Source: Trichostrongylus colubriformis (Eukaryota; Nematoda; Chromadorea; Rhabditida; Trichostrongylidae). From it: DNA of 64,000 nucleotides. The stretch spans positions 59,569,638 through 59,633,637 of the forward strand of contig OZ022258.1 in NCBI GenBank assembly GCA_963978905.1, given 5' to 3'. The notes under the pieces are model-generated. The model was not told where the DNA came from. It did not search any database and was given only the letters and a program-made list of their open reading frames with translations. A program made the position numbers and the translations under genes. Each line of letters opens with the position of its first letter. Position 1 is the first letter of the stretch. This document shows positions 1 to 15,100 of this stretch, piece by piece.

Positions 1-66
1 ATGTTTTTCATTGGGTCATTTGATCTTTATATTTTCGGGTATGACATTTTCGGAATGTGTTTTCAG

Positions 67-173
67 TCATTACTACCGTCTACACTAAGTGAATGGGATG
101 GATCAGTCGCTGCTACAGGAGAAATGAATCTGTCATCTGATAAACGCGTGTCCGACTTTGTTCATTCTTACAT
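67..173 (+). CDS. LRPPRC-like gene, exon 1 of those visible
   Basis: The acceptor ends in TTTTCAG at 66 and the donor is GTGATT at 174. The exon opens in phase 0 and leaves two bases over. It reads SLLPSTLSEWDGSVAATG and ends FVHSY. The preceding 66 bases look intronic, so earlier coding exons lie outside the window. Confidence 0.6.
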
Positions 174-3100
174 GTGATTATTTTCAATATGCCTCATTGT
201 TTTTCTTTAAAATTCTTCATTATTAAGTAAGCTTTTCAACATGACCGATGAAGGCTGGCAGTCGATTGAACCGATAATGCTCGATGAATTGATTGGACTC
301 TTGAAAGATAAAAAGAAATGGTTGGTAACAGTCGTATGTGCTAACGTCAGTAACTAGCGCTTTATCTGTGAAATTCAATTACGATGCTTCAGGCTTGATG
401 AACAAGCAGCATTGATGCCTGTGGACACCTCTTCTTCACTGCTATCCCTTCCTGAGGGTATACACAAGCCGTGTTCGAGAGGGTTTTGCAAAGTTGTCCA
501 CAACCCACGTCGTAATGGTAATACTGACCTCCACATTGACCACGCTTACCAGGTTTACATTCAAGACGACTCTCGATGTGGTTTTGTCATATACTTACCC
601 CAATTCTACTATTCAGGAGGTCTCATAAACGAAACTAAGAAACACGGTCGTACTTCGCCAGTAACGCTTATGCATTACTCACTGCGTTCGCGCCAAAAAG
701 ATCCTGTTTCATTTGCAATGGGAGAAGATTCGGTGAGCGATACTAACAACGCCTTGCTATGAAGTTGAAGATCCATTGTTGGTACGTTCTGCCCTTCTGT
801 CCGATTCGCAATTTACCTGTTCACTGATATCCTGGTTAACTGCATACTAATCTTAATCACATACTTTGCTGGCTGTGGCACTACCACACATTTCAATGTT
901 TAGCTTTCTGGTGAACTTCTTTTCATTTTCTTGCCCAGGCATGTTGACTTTGAATTATCCTGATCTCCTGTCACTGCATTTACCGTATTTTCATTTCTAA
1001 TTTTCATGGTTAGAGAAGAAATGCTTCACATTCTGTTCCATGTTTCGAACATATATCGCAGTCCTGTTCATTAACAGTTTTACTAACATCGCTAATAACA
1101 TGTAAAATGTTACTGTAACTCTAATTGGACATCCTTTGATTAATTTTCATGTTGAGGTTCTTTCCCGGTGTTAAGTGTATTTGACGAAAATGTGCAACAT
1201 GATACTGTGATTGTTGCTGGGGCGACGTATGAATTTCACATGATTTGATGCATGTTCTCGCAATTTTGAAGCTCTCTGGTAGCAACACTATGCAAGAACT
1301 GTGCTCTTAGCAACCACAATGCGCTTCACGCTATAGTTGTACACCATCAGGTCAAAAATCGCATCCTGAACTCTGTCAGTGTGGTAACATAGTGAACGGT
1401 TATGCATGGTACAGTGCCGCTGCTGTAGCTGCAGTAGGCCCTGCCGTCGATTTGCTGTGCTCTGTCTGGGCTGGCTGTTCACAATAGAGGAGTAAATGGG
1501 GAGACGGTCGTTTGGCGCGGCCCCTTGGAGCTAATTTGCCAATAGGGCACTGCCAAAGCTCCTCCCCTAAAAAGGCTTAGGTAAATCTGGGAGAGTCCAG
1601 ACGGCCCATGCGCCCCATTGGCAAATTAGCTGCAAGGGCCGCGCCAAACGACATACACCCGTCTAGATCACAAATGCAAAATACCAGACGATGGCGCGGC
1701 GTAATTTCGGCAGCCTATATCCCCTCGGTGTCATATGTACGAGATATAGCCGAGACGCTATGCTTTTTCTCTTCCTTGACATGTGTTGCAGATGCCATGT
1801 TGCTTGTGGAAGTGACGCCATAGTTGTATGAGGTTTTGTATCCTGTCAGTAAATATTTAAGATCAGACAGCGATGTCTTTATATAGGAGTTACCATAATT
1901 CTTTTTAAAGGTGTGCTTATCATATCTGTGTTGCCTTGGCTAATAGACACATTTAGGAAGAGACAGGTGCTTCGAAAGTTGAAGGTACACCTTGCTGATA
2001 GATTCCATGGCTAGGTTGCTCTTGACGTCAAATTCACTTATGCGGTAGGAAACGATAATCCTTACATCCATTTTCTTCAATGCTTAACAAGTTGGCAAAT
2101 CTTTAACGGATGTTTTCCGGACGAATACCAGCCGGTACAAGCGCACACCATGCGCGCATCACACGGTGGAATGCAAATTGGTTCATGATGTGTACTTTGT
2201 GATTGGCTGTTTCCGTTGGCGCAGCTACTGCTACGTTCACCCGTTCTTGGGCCTTCACACACAACTGATGATTTCGATTGATCGCCCATGATTCGATAGG
2301 ATTCACCTGGTGGTCCTGTTCGCTTATTAATATCATCCACTTTTTCCTGCTCCTTTACGGAAGCCCATAATTTTAGTGGATACTGTACGATAGTCTTTTT
2401 TAGATCTACTCACTTGGCGAATTTTTGTTTCTGTTCACCCACTTAGACAGTGATACACTTCTCGTGAATTCGTATATTACTTTTATCCTTCTTTCTCCTC
2501 ATCATGAGTCTCTCTGGAACCTTTGAGTTTTCGAGACCCGCCCACTACTGCCCTCCGCCCATCGAAAAAGTTGACTCTTTCTCCTTCGGGCTGCTGGTGA
2601 TCAGCCTTACGTTTTTCATGGTTTGCTGGCCGTTTCAGAATTACTACAACTTTTTACAGGGAATACCATACGATTGATTGCATGTCCCACCCAGTATATG
2701 CTTGTCCACTCTTGTTTCTATTCCATTCCCACTTCCATAGCTTGGACATTGCGCATTTCTACTGATTCTTTTCCTGATCATTAGGTTGTGTTGAAACCAA
2801 GTCACTTGTAAAAAGGATTAAGACCAGCGATCAGTTTTTGGAACAAGTGGAGGACTTCACGGGTACCACATGATCAAAAGCAATTCCCAGAGTACAGTCA
2901 GTATGGACAACTCGATAAAAGAAGAAAGCGTTGTGCATGAAATTCACATTCACTCACCTTCACCTTTGCAGACAATTGAAAAGCGTACGAAGTGAAAGTT
3001 TGTCAGGTATAGTTTCCCAGTAGGATTAACCGGCTGACGCCGGCCAATTCTTTTGACGGCGGCTTAACCGGCCTTGTAAGGCAGCGTTCATGCTTTGCGC

Positions 3101-6100
3101 ACCGACGCCGACACCGGCGGCGAAAGCGGAAATTTGCCGACGATCACGGTGGCAAATCGTTTGCCTGCCGCAGACTACGGCGGCACTTCGGCGACGCGCT
3201 CCGTTTGTAGAACGCCTGACCATACCACACCACGGTATATAATCGTGGCAAGAGCCCAGGAATCTAAATACGGGTTGGGCATAGTTCAGTACTATGCCAA
3301 AATTCGAATTCGTATCCATGGCTCTCACCGATCATCATACTGTAATGTGGTTAGGTCGAGCGTTTCGTAAGCGGAGCGCGTCACCAGAGTGCCATCGTGA
3401 GAGGCGGCGGGCACATGATTTTGAGGCCGTCGCTGCCGATGCTGGCATCTGTGCGCAAAGTATGAACGCGGCCTAAGGGGGGGGGGGGCGACTCTCGGCT
3501 TGTCGCTTACGCGGCAAACCGATTTTCGCTCGCATGAGGGGGAGCGGCTCCAATGTATGGGTGTTCCAAATAATTATGATTAAACTACCAACCATCATCG
3601 GCTTTCGTTGGCACTAAGATATACCGAACATACTTATCACCCTACCCACTGAAGATTAGTCCCTTTAAAATGCAGAAGTACTGGCTGTTGGGTCTGATAT
3701 GCAGAGAAAGTCGACGTGATGAGTAGTACAGAAGTGAAGAAAAAATGGAGCAGAAAGGTCGAAAAATACGAAAAACAGTCCATCCTTCCCAACCTGGATT
3801 CGGGGTGGGGGGAAGGGCTCGTAAAAAAGAACGAGCCACGTCATAATGGTGGGCAGCTTTCGAAAAAAGTGTCTTTTTCAAAGCTCAGGTGCTCCCTTCA
3901 CCGTGAATTTTGCCGCATACAATTTCTTAGACCCTGACTTTTATCTGGATGACTCACTGAGAGCTCTCGTTGCACGCATTACTCCTACCACCATCTTTAA
4001 CTCTCCAACATCTCCTTGTTCACCTCACCTATCTACCCGTCATCGCCTTCCGTAGTTCTTTATTTCTATCTTATGAGACAATAGGGAGCGCTAGCAAATG
4101 ACGGTGAGTTCTCGTTAACGTCAGCGCATGTGTGACCATCTTCTATGTCTCTCTATCACCTCTTTAAGATCTTGGGACGGGTATAGATGACCATACCCTA
4201 CAATGTAACCTACTTATCTCTAGGCTGTACCGGGTTCACTTTGAGCACCGTCCATCGAGGATAGCCCTGCCAATACGGATTTTCTTTCAGAATCTCATAA
4301 TCAACCCCAAACCATTTTCCCCACGTGTAAGCCCTTTAGAGAGGTAAATTGGAACTTATCGGTTTGCGTGCCTGGCTTAGTTTCCGTAAAGATCGAACAT
4401 GTAATATCATTCCACACTGCATTGCGCAGTAGTGGGCGCCACCACACTGTGGTTATATTGCCTGTTTTCGGATTTTTATCAAAATTGACAATTCCGGTAG
4501 ATGGTCCATGGCAGTCCCGATGGCTTTACTTTAGCAGCCGTGCATCCTCGTTGGTACACATTTCCTGCCTTCTCCACAAGGATCAGTCGTTTTTCCGAGC
4601 GATAGCCATAATCTCTAAAATTATCCTCGGCCTGGGTCAAGCGCGGCGTCGAGGAAAATTTGCAAAAATGCAACCCTCCCAAAAGATGCCCTCCATGTCG
4701 CGGATGACCTCTCATCTTGTGCGGTCATCGGTGCTACACCCGCTCTCAAACTCCCGGCGCTCCGACCTTTTGGGTCGGAGCCCCATCGGACCACTACGGA
4801 CACCCGCTCCTGCCTCGGCGGACCTACCCCGGGGACCAAGGGGTCTTCAGCCCTAGGCTGGACCGTGAGGAGTGTCACTAGCGGTACGCTAGGCCTAGCG
4901 CACACCCTCTGGTCTCCCCATAATAACAAGATATTAACACAACAATAGAATAGCCCAAGGCATTGTAGGAACAGACCCTACGTTTCAAGACATAACACAA
5001 TATAACATACGCAATACATTTATTGTCAACGTACTAATATCATACCTGCTATACTTCTCTCCCAAGTCGCCTCAGTAGGGGCGACTCCATCAGCCGGCTA
5101 TACGTAGTAGACCCCCATCCGGGCGTTTCCTCTTGGCCATGTGGCTGACGGTGCCACGACGGGACCCAAACCACATGGCTGCTCTCAGTCGGGGAGCAGG
5201 GGTGGCTCACCGCCAACTCATGTGCCAGCGCTCCACTACCCGAGAGCCAAGGTGCACCGCACCCCAGACCTCGGGCAGCATCATGGCGTTGCCTGGTGAA
5301 AACCGACTGACAGTCGGCGACCAGCCTTTTATACTAGTCTCAGCCACAGAGGACGGAGCCAAGCGCGAGCGCGATGCGCTGCCGCGGTTGCAACCGCACG
5401 CGGATGGGCCGGGGAGCGCGATGCCTCCGGCGGCCACCGTCGCGATCCGCGACACTCCATGCCAGCCCATCCCTTCTTCAGGTTCCGGTAGTTCTGTTAT
5501 TTCCACCCAGTCAGGCGATATATTAAGGAAATAAGAGCCTGTCTACGCCTAAAAAATTGAGACAGAACTCATAGTAAAATAAACATCATGGGTTGTCCGG
5601 AAAATTCTCAGCGTTTTGAGTGTTTCACTTCAAACGATCATAACCTTCTTTATACTCATCGGATCCAATCAAAATAAGCACCGTTCCAGTCAGCATACTT
5701 TTGCCAGTGTGACATCAGTTGACAAATCCCAACGAGAAAAAAACTGGGTGGTCGAGAATCCACGAAGGCTTTTTTGCGTGGCGTGATTGATGAAGTAATT
5801 ATAGCAAGAAAGTCCTGAAAATGTTTAGAAACGTGATAGTCCGTTGGTGAAAGGTCTGGAGAATATGGCGGGTGAGGTAGAACCTCAAACCCCAATTCGT
5901 TCAATTCATAAATGTGATATGTGAAACGTGTGGGCGGGCATTGCCAAGCAAAAGAAAACGGACCTTTTCTGTTGACAAGTGTTGGCTGCAGCTGACGCAA
6001 TTTCCGGTACATTTCGTCGATTTCTCCAAAGTAGGACTATCCTGTGATGGTTTGGCTTGGTGACAAGAAGTTATAGTGGGTCACACCAGCCGATAACCAC

Positions 6101-9100
6101 CACACTGTGACCATGTTCTTTTGAGGATTCGGCTTTGGAAATAGTCTCAGTGGTTCGTCGGCATCCAACCACTGCCCGGTACGTTTCCTGTTACCATAAA
6201 ACTGGTAATAACGGTCAAACTGAAGCGGCCATTTTCCTCGACACCAGGGTGTGCCCTGCATGCATTTTATGCGGCAGGGATGAAGGATGGATTAAAGTAA
6301 GATGATAAAGTTAGAAACTAAACAGAAGCTGTGTAATGCGATCGGCGCGTCGCAGTTGCAATAGCGACCCGGCGATCGCAATGTAGCGCGGTATCTTCTC
6401 TAGTAAATTCAAACATTTTCAAACATTTGTAACTTCACTCAAAATTAATTTTCCAAAGTAGTGTAAACTGTTATCATAGTAGCTCCCATAGTCCAGTCTA
6501 TCAGCTGCTTGGTTTCTCTAATGGCAGCGTAAATCTCTACATGAAAAACTACTCTATATGCAAATCGTGGGAAAATTGGAAAAAAATTTTGAAGTATCTC
6601 AGTGCAGATGGTCGTGGCGCTTTTCAAACTTAGTTGTATGAGTGCCAATTTCTGGTGCGGTATGTACGAAATTGCCGCTTTCTGACGACCACGTAAACTA
6701 TAGCATATTTACGGATAGACGGACCGACTGACACGAATGTTATCCCTATCCCTACTATATATAGGGTCCGCTAATAAGCGCGCTCGATCTTTAAAATGAA
6801 ATAAAGCAAGTTGTGGGAGAGGTACAAATGAAATTAACTTCTTGTTTGAAAGAGTATTCGAAGGCATTTTGTATGGAAAATAACATCGTTCAAATGGCCA
6901 CCTCGGCTTCGCTTGGTGTTATTTTTTTTATTAGGCAACCAACCAAGGAAGTTCGCGCGGTTTTTTCTAATTGATATTTCTATGCAATGTATCGCTGAAC
7001 TTCGCTGAAACTTCGCCCGGGGGGGTTATTTGGGGTGCTGATCACGAATATGACATCCGTTTTCGCGTTTGCGCCAATTTGGTGCAATTGCACCAAATTG
7101 GTGCAACAACTGTTCTTCACCAACTTTGTTTGAAATTGTCATCTAGGAGCTATTCAGGATGCTGATCACGAATATGACAATCGTTTTCCCAAATAATCCC
7201 CCTGGGCAAAGTTCCAGCGATTTTGGTGAAGGCGAGTTGTTGCACCCACATGGTGCAATTGTACCAAATTGGAGCAAACGCCAAAAACCGATGTCATATT
7301 CGTGATCAGCACCCCAAATAACCCTCCTGAGCAAAGTTTCAGCGAAGTTCAGCGATACATTGCATAGACATATTAACTAGAAAAAACCGCACGAACTTTT
7401 TTGGTTGCCTAATAAAAAAGTAACACCAAGCGAAGCCGAGGTGGCCATTTGAACGATGTTATTTCCCATACAAACTGCCTTCGAATACTCTTTCAAACAA
7501 AAAATAAATGTCATTTATACCTCTCCCACAACTTGCCTTATTTCATTTCAAAGATCGAGCGCGCTTATTGGCGGACCCTATATAAAACGCTTCGACTGTT
7601 TCTACCTCCGCTCGTCCCTCCGTCCGTCTGTCACGAATTTAGGTATTATATGAAAAGCCACCTGTGGAGATGGGAACAAAAGTGGCATGGGTAGGGCATG
7701 GAACGGGAAGTAATGACCATACGTGGACCAAGTTAAGCTCTGCCCATGGTGACGGAGCGTGCATTGGAATGTTCCGGTTTCAGACCGAAAATATTTAATT
7801 GAGTTCGAATGCTCCCCAAACGTGGGAAAAAGATGGGTTACGGTCAGAGATGAGCTTTTGGAAGTCATGGAAGAATCCTTGGCACAGCGGGCGGAGCACT
7901 TTTGGTAGTGGGCGGAGCTCGAACGCCACATGGAAAACAACCTGTAGAAATGGGATGGTACAAGGAGTAAAGAGCATGGACCCCCTCAAGCTCCGCCCAC
8001 GGAGGGCGGGGCGTGGGCAGAAACGTTCGGTTCTTGGATCAAAAATTTCTTGCTCGGATCAAAATAGTGCAAACGTGAGGAAAATATGGGCTAAGGTCGG
8101 CCATGTACCCATGAGAGAGGCCTGGGCACAGTGGGCGGAACGTACCTTGAGTGGTGGTCCGTACAAAAAGATTCATAACTCCGTTCCAACGCAGCCTTGA
8201 AACCAGGAAACAATGGGCAAAATGACCGATGTTCCAGTTATGTTAAATACGCTCAAAATGAGAGGATGCCCGCCCACATTGAGCGGGGCGCGATGTGGTA
8301 ATGGGTACATACAGTAAATTTATAGTAAAGAAATTGCGCTCGACCCACTCACGTTCATGATGTTATGCGCACAGTAGTGTGCGCCAGCCAACTGGTCATA
8401 TATAAAGCGCTTCGTGTGTCTCTACCTCCGTCCGTTCGTCTGTCACGAAATTGTGTGTTATATGAAAAATGACCTGTGGAGATCGGACAAGTTTGGGATG
8501 GGTAAGGTATGGGGCAAGAAGTAAGGAATGCACATATGTCATGTTAAGTCCCGTCCACTATGGGGGAAGCGCGCACTGAGACGCTCCTCCTTAAAATCGA
8601 GAATCGTTAACTGGTTTTCAAAATGACCCAACCTGCAGAAAAGATGGATTAAGGTCAGCGATGAACTTCTGAAAGACATGGAAGAGACCTTGGCACACTC
8701 CGAATGGGCGGTCCGTGCAACAAAAGTTCATAACGTGGGTTTCGGAGCCCAAAGACTGGAAAAAACCGGTGAAATGACCGGCGTCTAGGCTATCTTGAAC
8801 AAACCTAAAATGAGCGAATCCCCCCCCCCCCCCCTAACAGTAGGCAGAGCGTGTAATTATCGTGTGGTGCTCACTTAAAAAGTTGCAATTGATTTCGAGA
8901 GTGATTTAGAGACAGGGAGAAGAAAGGAGGTGGTCGGTAGTGTGGGACTATAATTGATGATGATTTTCAACAATGTGCCCTTTTGCGTTACGTAAAAGAG
9001 ATGCGGAGATGGAGACGAAATTGGGCTGGGTAAGGATTGGGACAAGAAGTGAGGAGCACACATGAACCATGTTAGGCTCTGCCTACGTGGGCGGGGCGTG

Positions 9101-12100
9101 CACTGTAATGTTCCGTTTTCAGGCCGAAAGTTGTTAATTGGGTTCGAATGTGCCCCAACATGGGGAGAAGATGGATTCAGGTGAGCGATGAGTTTTTGAA
9201 GGTCAAGAAGGAATCCTGGGCACAGCGCGGGAGCATTTGAAACGGTGGGCGGGACAAGTTCGGGATGGGTAGGGAAGGGACAAGAATTGAGGAGTACCCA
9301 TGACCAAGTTAAGCCCCTCGCACGGAAGGCGGAGCGTGCACAGAAATACTTTGTTTTCAAGAAAAAGCACTTTCAATCGACCTAGTGACGCACATGGTGT
9401 TTCGCGCACTGTAGTGTATGCCAGCCAACTAGTATATGTATACAGTATTATATAATTTTATTTATCACATTTATTATTGATATTTTCGATTTTTTATAGC
9501 TGCTGATTATCGCCGCATCCCGCGATGAGAAAATCACTACAAGGATGCTGAGAAATGCGCAAAGGCTTCGGTGTCGGACAGGACTCGAACCCGCACTTCA
9601 TGCTTTCCGGCCATATTTGCTAACCCATTACACTACCGACACCCCTTTCACCTTAACTCGGCTTCTGAATGATATATTTGCCATAGCTTATCAGCACTCA
9701 CACGTATAACGTGTTGAGCCGGTTGACCAGTATCGGCAGCGAACTGAAGCTGCAAGCTTGAGTAGATACTGACTTTGATACTCTTGATTTTTTGTAGCTG
9801 CTGATTATCGCCGCACCGCGATGCGAAAATCACTAAAAGGATGCTGAGATATGCGCAAAGGCTTCGTGTCGGACGGGACTCGAACCCGCACTTTATGCTC
9901 TCCGAGCATATGTGCTAATCCATTACGCTAACGACACTCCTTTCACCTTAGCTCAGCAACTGAATGGTATATTTATGATAGCTTATCAGCACTCACAGGT
10001 ATAACGTTTTGTCCATTGCTCAGCATCCTTGTAGTGGCGGCCATAATCAGCCGCTATCAAAAATCAAAAATCCGAAATCAGTATTTACTCAAGCTTCCAG
10101 CTTCACGGTTCGATGCCGATACTGGCCAATCGGCTCAACACGTTATAGTGAGAGTGCCGACAAGCTATGGTAGAAATATCTTTCAGAGACTGACTTGAGG
10201 TGAAAGGGGTGTCGATAGTGTAATGGATTAGCATATATGCTTGAAAAGCATGAAGTGCGGGTTCGACTCCCGTCCGACGCCGAAGCTTTTGCCCATAACT
10301 CAGCATTCTTGTAACAGCTTTTATTGTTGTTTATTACTATTGTTTATTATTTAGCATTATTTTTGTTTTTTTTTGTATACTGTTTTCTTCAAGATCAAAA
10401 ATGAAATTCAGCCACCCAGTTTCGGTACGCTGCTGTGGTACCGTTCTACTTCCCTTTTGTTCTACTTCATGCACCGACTTCGTCGCATGCGATGACAGCA
10501 GGCTTATCAATCGGGAAGATTTCAGAGGAGTTTCTGCGAGGAATGATAAGGTAAAGTCTCCATGACGTGGTGATTGCAAGATGCAAACCTATGCATTTTT
10601 TGTCATGGATCACACGTTTTACTTGCAAGCAATGCAATGCCGCTGTATGTGTGCGGCAGCAAAATGTAAGCAATGAACGCACCGCTCAAAATTGAATGTG
10701 TGTGGTGTTTTCTAGCCTCTTCCTGTTCAGAGAGAGAAGTCACGTTTTCCTGAAATACTGCTGTCACGGATCCAAGAAAGCCTCAAAAGGAACTATCGCG
10801 TATCAGCAAGCACCATACTTCTCGATGTTGTGAAGCGATTGGAGGAAAATGACGGTGTGTGGTCGTACCTCATGCTGTTATCTTACAATCAGTCGAGGGA
10901 TTTAATCACTTCTCTTTAAAGATGTATTCACCTCAACTCTCGAACGCTCTTCCGAGCGCTGGCTTCCGATGTTATTTGAAGCATGTGGAAGTGCCTTATC
11001 CAATGTACCAAACTCATCACGACAGCAAATTCTAGCGAGGTTATGGAAGCAAGTGAATAGCAAAGGTTTGACACGAAGACTATTTTTCGTCATCGTTCTG
11101 AAACCAATACCCTATTCGTCTTATCATGGACTAGCTCAGCCCCATTTCGTCGTATGTTTTGCATTTGTGCTCTTTTCACCAAAACTTGGATCAGCCTTAT
11201 TGCACTTAAATTGGTAGATTCGCTTATGGGGAGATCTAACTTAACGGTTACGCTGGTCTTACCTTTCTCCAGCAACTTTTTTTTGTAAGAGGTGTTCAGC
11301 TGAGATGTTGGCAGATCGCTTTTCAGAATATAGAACAGACACATACAGGGGGTGCCAAAAAAAGTGATTTTGCCCATGACTCACATCTGCCAATTATACA
11401 AAACATAGGGAAACGAAAGAGATAAAAGTATTGGGGCAAAATATTTCCGAAATGTTCCTCTGAAAGCAGGAACAAGCTGTGGCTCTCTACTCTCACCTTT
11501 ATAAATAATATGGAGCTTTCATTCAACGCAGTCTGGCTTCGGAGTGTCTACAGAATGAAGGTCCGTTTAAAACAGTAGAGCTAGGCTCCATAGTAGGTCT
11601 TTTGTGAGAAGCTTCCTGAGGATTGGCCCTTCGGTTCATGGAAGTCACAGAGCTCCTGCTGCTTGGACAAGGCTGATATGATGCGAAGTGTCATATTCAT
11701 GCCCAAATCCGCCCCCGGAGGGGTTTCAGTGGTAAGGGCACGTTTTGGCTCATGGAAACGAAGGGCGCTGGGAACCCTGACAAAACGGATAAAGAACACC
11801 ACCCATGATGAATCCCCTTAGGTACCCAGAGTGAACGGACCTCAGCAAGGTTGTGTACGAGGGCGACGAAATTCCGGTTTTTGCCCAATTGAGGTGACAC
11901 AACTTATTCACTCTTTCCTCGCCCCCGTCCCTGCTCGTGCAGAAGGCTGCCACGGAATATACTGATAGGGTGAGGTCTGCTCTTGAATCTGGGGATGAAA
12001 TTACCTCAACAGAATTTGCTGTTGTTCGACTAAAGTGGGGCGAAAGTGGAAGAGACAAAATTACTTCTTTTTTTTGGCACCCCTTGTATACAGTGCGTTT

Positions 12101-15100
12101 CATAATTATATGGTCACCCTTGAATTTCAGGTTTTCTCGACAACACTCTATTGAAGAATCTTTTCAGTCTCATAGACCGATTCCTCACCTGGAATAACCC
12201 CGTGTCCGATTTTTGGTAGCAGTCTCGTTTACCTTATGTTTTCAGTAGTATTTTTTGTTTTTCTGCACAGGTCACCCTGAAAAAAGAGAAAAGTTAAGGC
12301 CCCGGCAGGTCTGTGATGGTAGATTTGTCTTCCAGATATATTTTCGAGATACATATTCAATCGTCTTGTGGCTAGCTACTATTTTCCGATAGAATAGCCC
12401 AAATCTGGGATTCCTGTGGTACTAGGCTCAGTTTGAGAGCCATTGCAAAAAAAAAAATCGGAAGACTCCAGTGCTCATTTAGATAACGTTTGAGAGATTC
12501 GGTGTCTTCAATGTTTTGCTGGCTCTGGACTCCAACGTGAGATTATTATCATTAACGAGGAAAAGATTTTGGGGGTCACTTCCTACAGCACCTCCTCCAT
12601 GGACCAGATTTGTTGTTTGGAGTTAAACCATTTTTAGTCTGGAGTCACAGCGTGTACAGCAGCGAGGAAGAGCAGAAACATGACTGAAGAAATAGTGAAG
12701 TAGTCTCCGAGGCCTACAGCACACCATAAGGCGGAACGACTTCAATTCATCAAGTTGTTCTTGAGGACGGATTGAACGAAGCTGAATTTGCATAGCAGTT
12801 GCACCCTGCATGCGAATAATTCCATCCGAATTGTATTAGGTTGATTCATAATAAATCGGACAAATGGTAGTGATGATTTCTAGAGATCATAACTCAGTAA
12901 CGAATTAACGAAAATGGACGCGCGAGGTACCGTTGGAATGAGTATGAAAAGCTCTTCAAAGTACCGCAAAATAATCACTCCAAAGTAAATTCATTCCGCC
13001 ACAATGCCGCACGATTTCAAGCGGTCCAGAGACCACATCCGCAACGTCATACTATTTATATCGCTATCTGGCCAGGAACCCGCGGATATCGGCAGACGTC
13101 TGATAGAAGTTCACAAGGAGCATGCCCCCGGCAGAAGTACACTGTAGTTGTAGCATTCGAAGTTTGCGTCAGGCGACCATTCCATCGAAGACGAAAACCG
13201 CGGTTGGTGGAGCGTACACGGGGTAGAGTACTGGGAGCTGCTCGATGAAGGTACCACAGTATCCGCCGACGTCTACGTTCGTCAATTACGAGAATTGAAG
13301 GCCAATGTCCAAAGTTCGCTACGGCGGCGGTCACATGTCTACTTCCAGCACGACAACGTGTCTACTTCCACAGACCGCACTTCGCAAGATCGACCAAGGA
13401 CGAGCTGCTGTCGTACAGTTGGACCGTACTTCTATACCCACCGTACTCCCCAGATGTGGCCCCTTCAGATTTCCACCTTTTCTCCCACAGCCAACGCCAC
13501 CTGGACGGCCAAGACTTCAAAACTCGCGACGAGGTCAAGGCGGCACTCGGCAACTTCTTCGAGCTCCAGCTTCCGGCCTTCTGGAGCAAGGGCATCCATG
13601 ATCTGCCTATACCGTGGCAGAAGGTCATCGATAAAGATGGAGTATATTTCAAGTGAATCCCTGTTGTCGTAAAAAGTTGTACGATAATGATTAAAATTGG
13701 TCAATTTGTCCGATTTATTACGAATCAACCTAATACTTTTGAGTCTGAAAATACTCTGTTTATATGGTGCTGACGGGTAGAGGTTGCACTAGCTTGGTCT
13801 GAGAAGTGCGCCGTTCTACCGGAGGGGAGAAAGGTGATGGCCTAAGTGGTTTTTGGCAATGAGGTTGCATACCTTGCCTTCGAAAGCTGCAGAATGGACT
13901 CCAGAGACTGCTACAAGATCTTGCGAAGGAAACAGTTGCCTTTTGGAGGCGAGCGGCTCTTCATAATTGCGTCTAACAGCATGACAAGCTGTTGTTCACG
14001 TAGGTCATTCAATGGAATCGTGGTTAAAGCTTCGAAATACGGACCTTTAGCCATAGATAATATGAGTCTTGGTCTCAGCTCTATTGCGGAGACCTGGAGG
14101 ACATCGTCGCAAAAATATTTACCCTAATAATCGCCAATTCTGGAAAGCAAAGCTGCTGAACCAGCAATTGTTGAAGACTGGGACAATATCTGTGGCAAGG
14201 CTCTTCGAGATTTCGTTTCTACTTCCCCAAACGGCTAGTTAATGTCGTTCTTAAACAGGAGAACACCGTAGTTTATGAGCTCCTTCGCATGCGCTGTTAA
14301 CTCTAGCGAATCTTCTCTTTCTTCGGGGTGACCTTATAATTATGAAACGGCACAGAAATCAGAAAATATTCATAGAAATATCGGGCTAAAAGGTAATGTC
14401 ATCAAAATTAGTATGGAAGGGTTTTCCGTGGTGAGGAATCTGTTAAAAATACTTAAAAAAATTTTCGGCTGGCTGTGTGCTCTGAAAACCAAAAATTTGG
14501 GGGTGACCTTATAATTATGAAACGCACTGTATGTGGAGAATCGCCGAATACCATTTCGAAATTACACGGAAAATCCAAGCGTGGATGAATCCCCAGAAAA
14601 GTGGCGAAATCGTTGACTCCATAAAATACGATGCAGTTTTTGAGTTCAAATTCTTGCGGTGTTGTTTTCAAGGGGATCGTGTACGGAACAATGGGTCTCT
14701 CCGTTACCTATCCCTACTATATACGAAACGCTTCGTCTGTCTGTACGTCCGTCCGTTTTTCCCTCCCTCCTTCCGTCTGTTACGAAATCAGGTCTTGTAT
14801 AAAAAATGACCTGTGGATATGGGGACAGTGGTATAGGCAGGGCATGGGAGATGAAGCTCTAATCGTGTTCGCCATACAATGCGTACGCTCTGCTTGTTAC
14901 TATACATCTTCTGAAGCGGTGGTATTATACAAGCAGCAATTCGAATCGATACGCACCAGTTTTTGACATATCGCTCTGCCATTCATGATAAAATCTCAAG
15001 AAAATCGCAACAGGAGGCTAAGTGTTGTTTTTCTTGGCTGATCAGCTCAATCATCCGACCCAGGTTCGGTCGATAAGGTACGGGAGCATCTTTTGACACA

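Noticed and set aside
3095..3370. Frames on both strands in the 3.1-3.5 kb GC-rich block
   Set aside because: They fall within the Harbinger-type MITE and share no protein motif.
5133..5534. 133-codon plus-strand frame as a gene
   Set aside because: It lies in a GC-rich block where long frames occur on both strands by composition, and it has no recognisable motif.
10208..10281. Functional tRNA-Phe gene
   Set aside because: The anticodon position could read GAA, but the body does not match tRNA-Phe, and two degenerate copies nearby show it is a repeat.
13295..13672. 125-codon plus-strand frame beginning MKANVQSSLRRRSH
   Set aside because: A shifted frame over the mariner transposase relic; the true mariner signature is in the neighbouring frame at 13456-13656.
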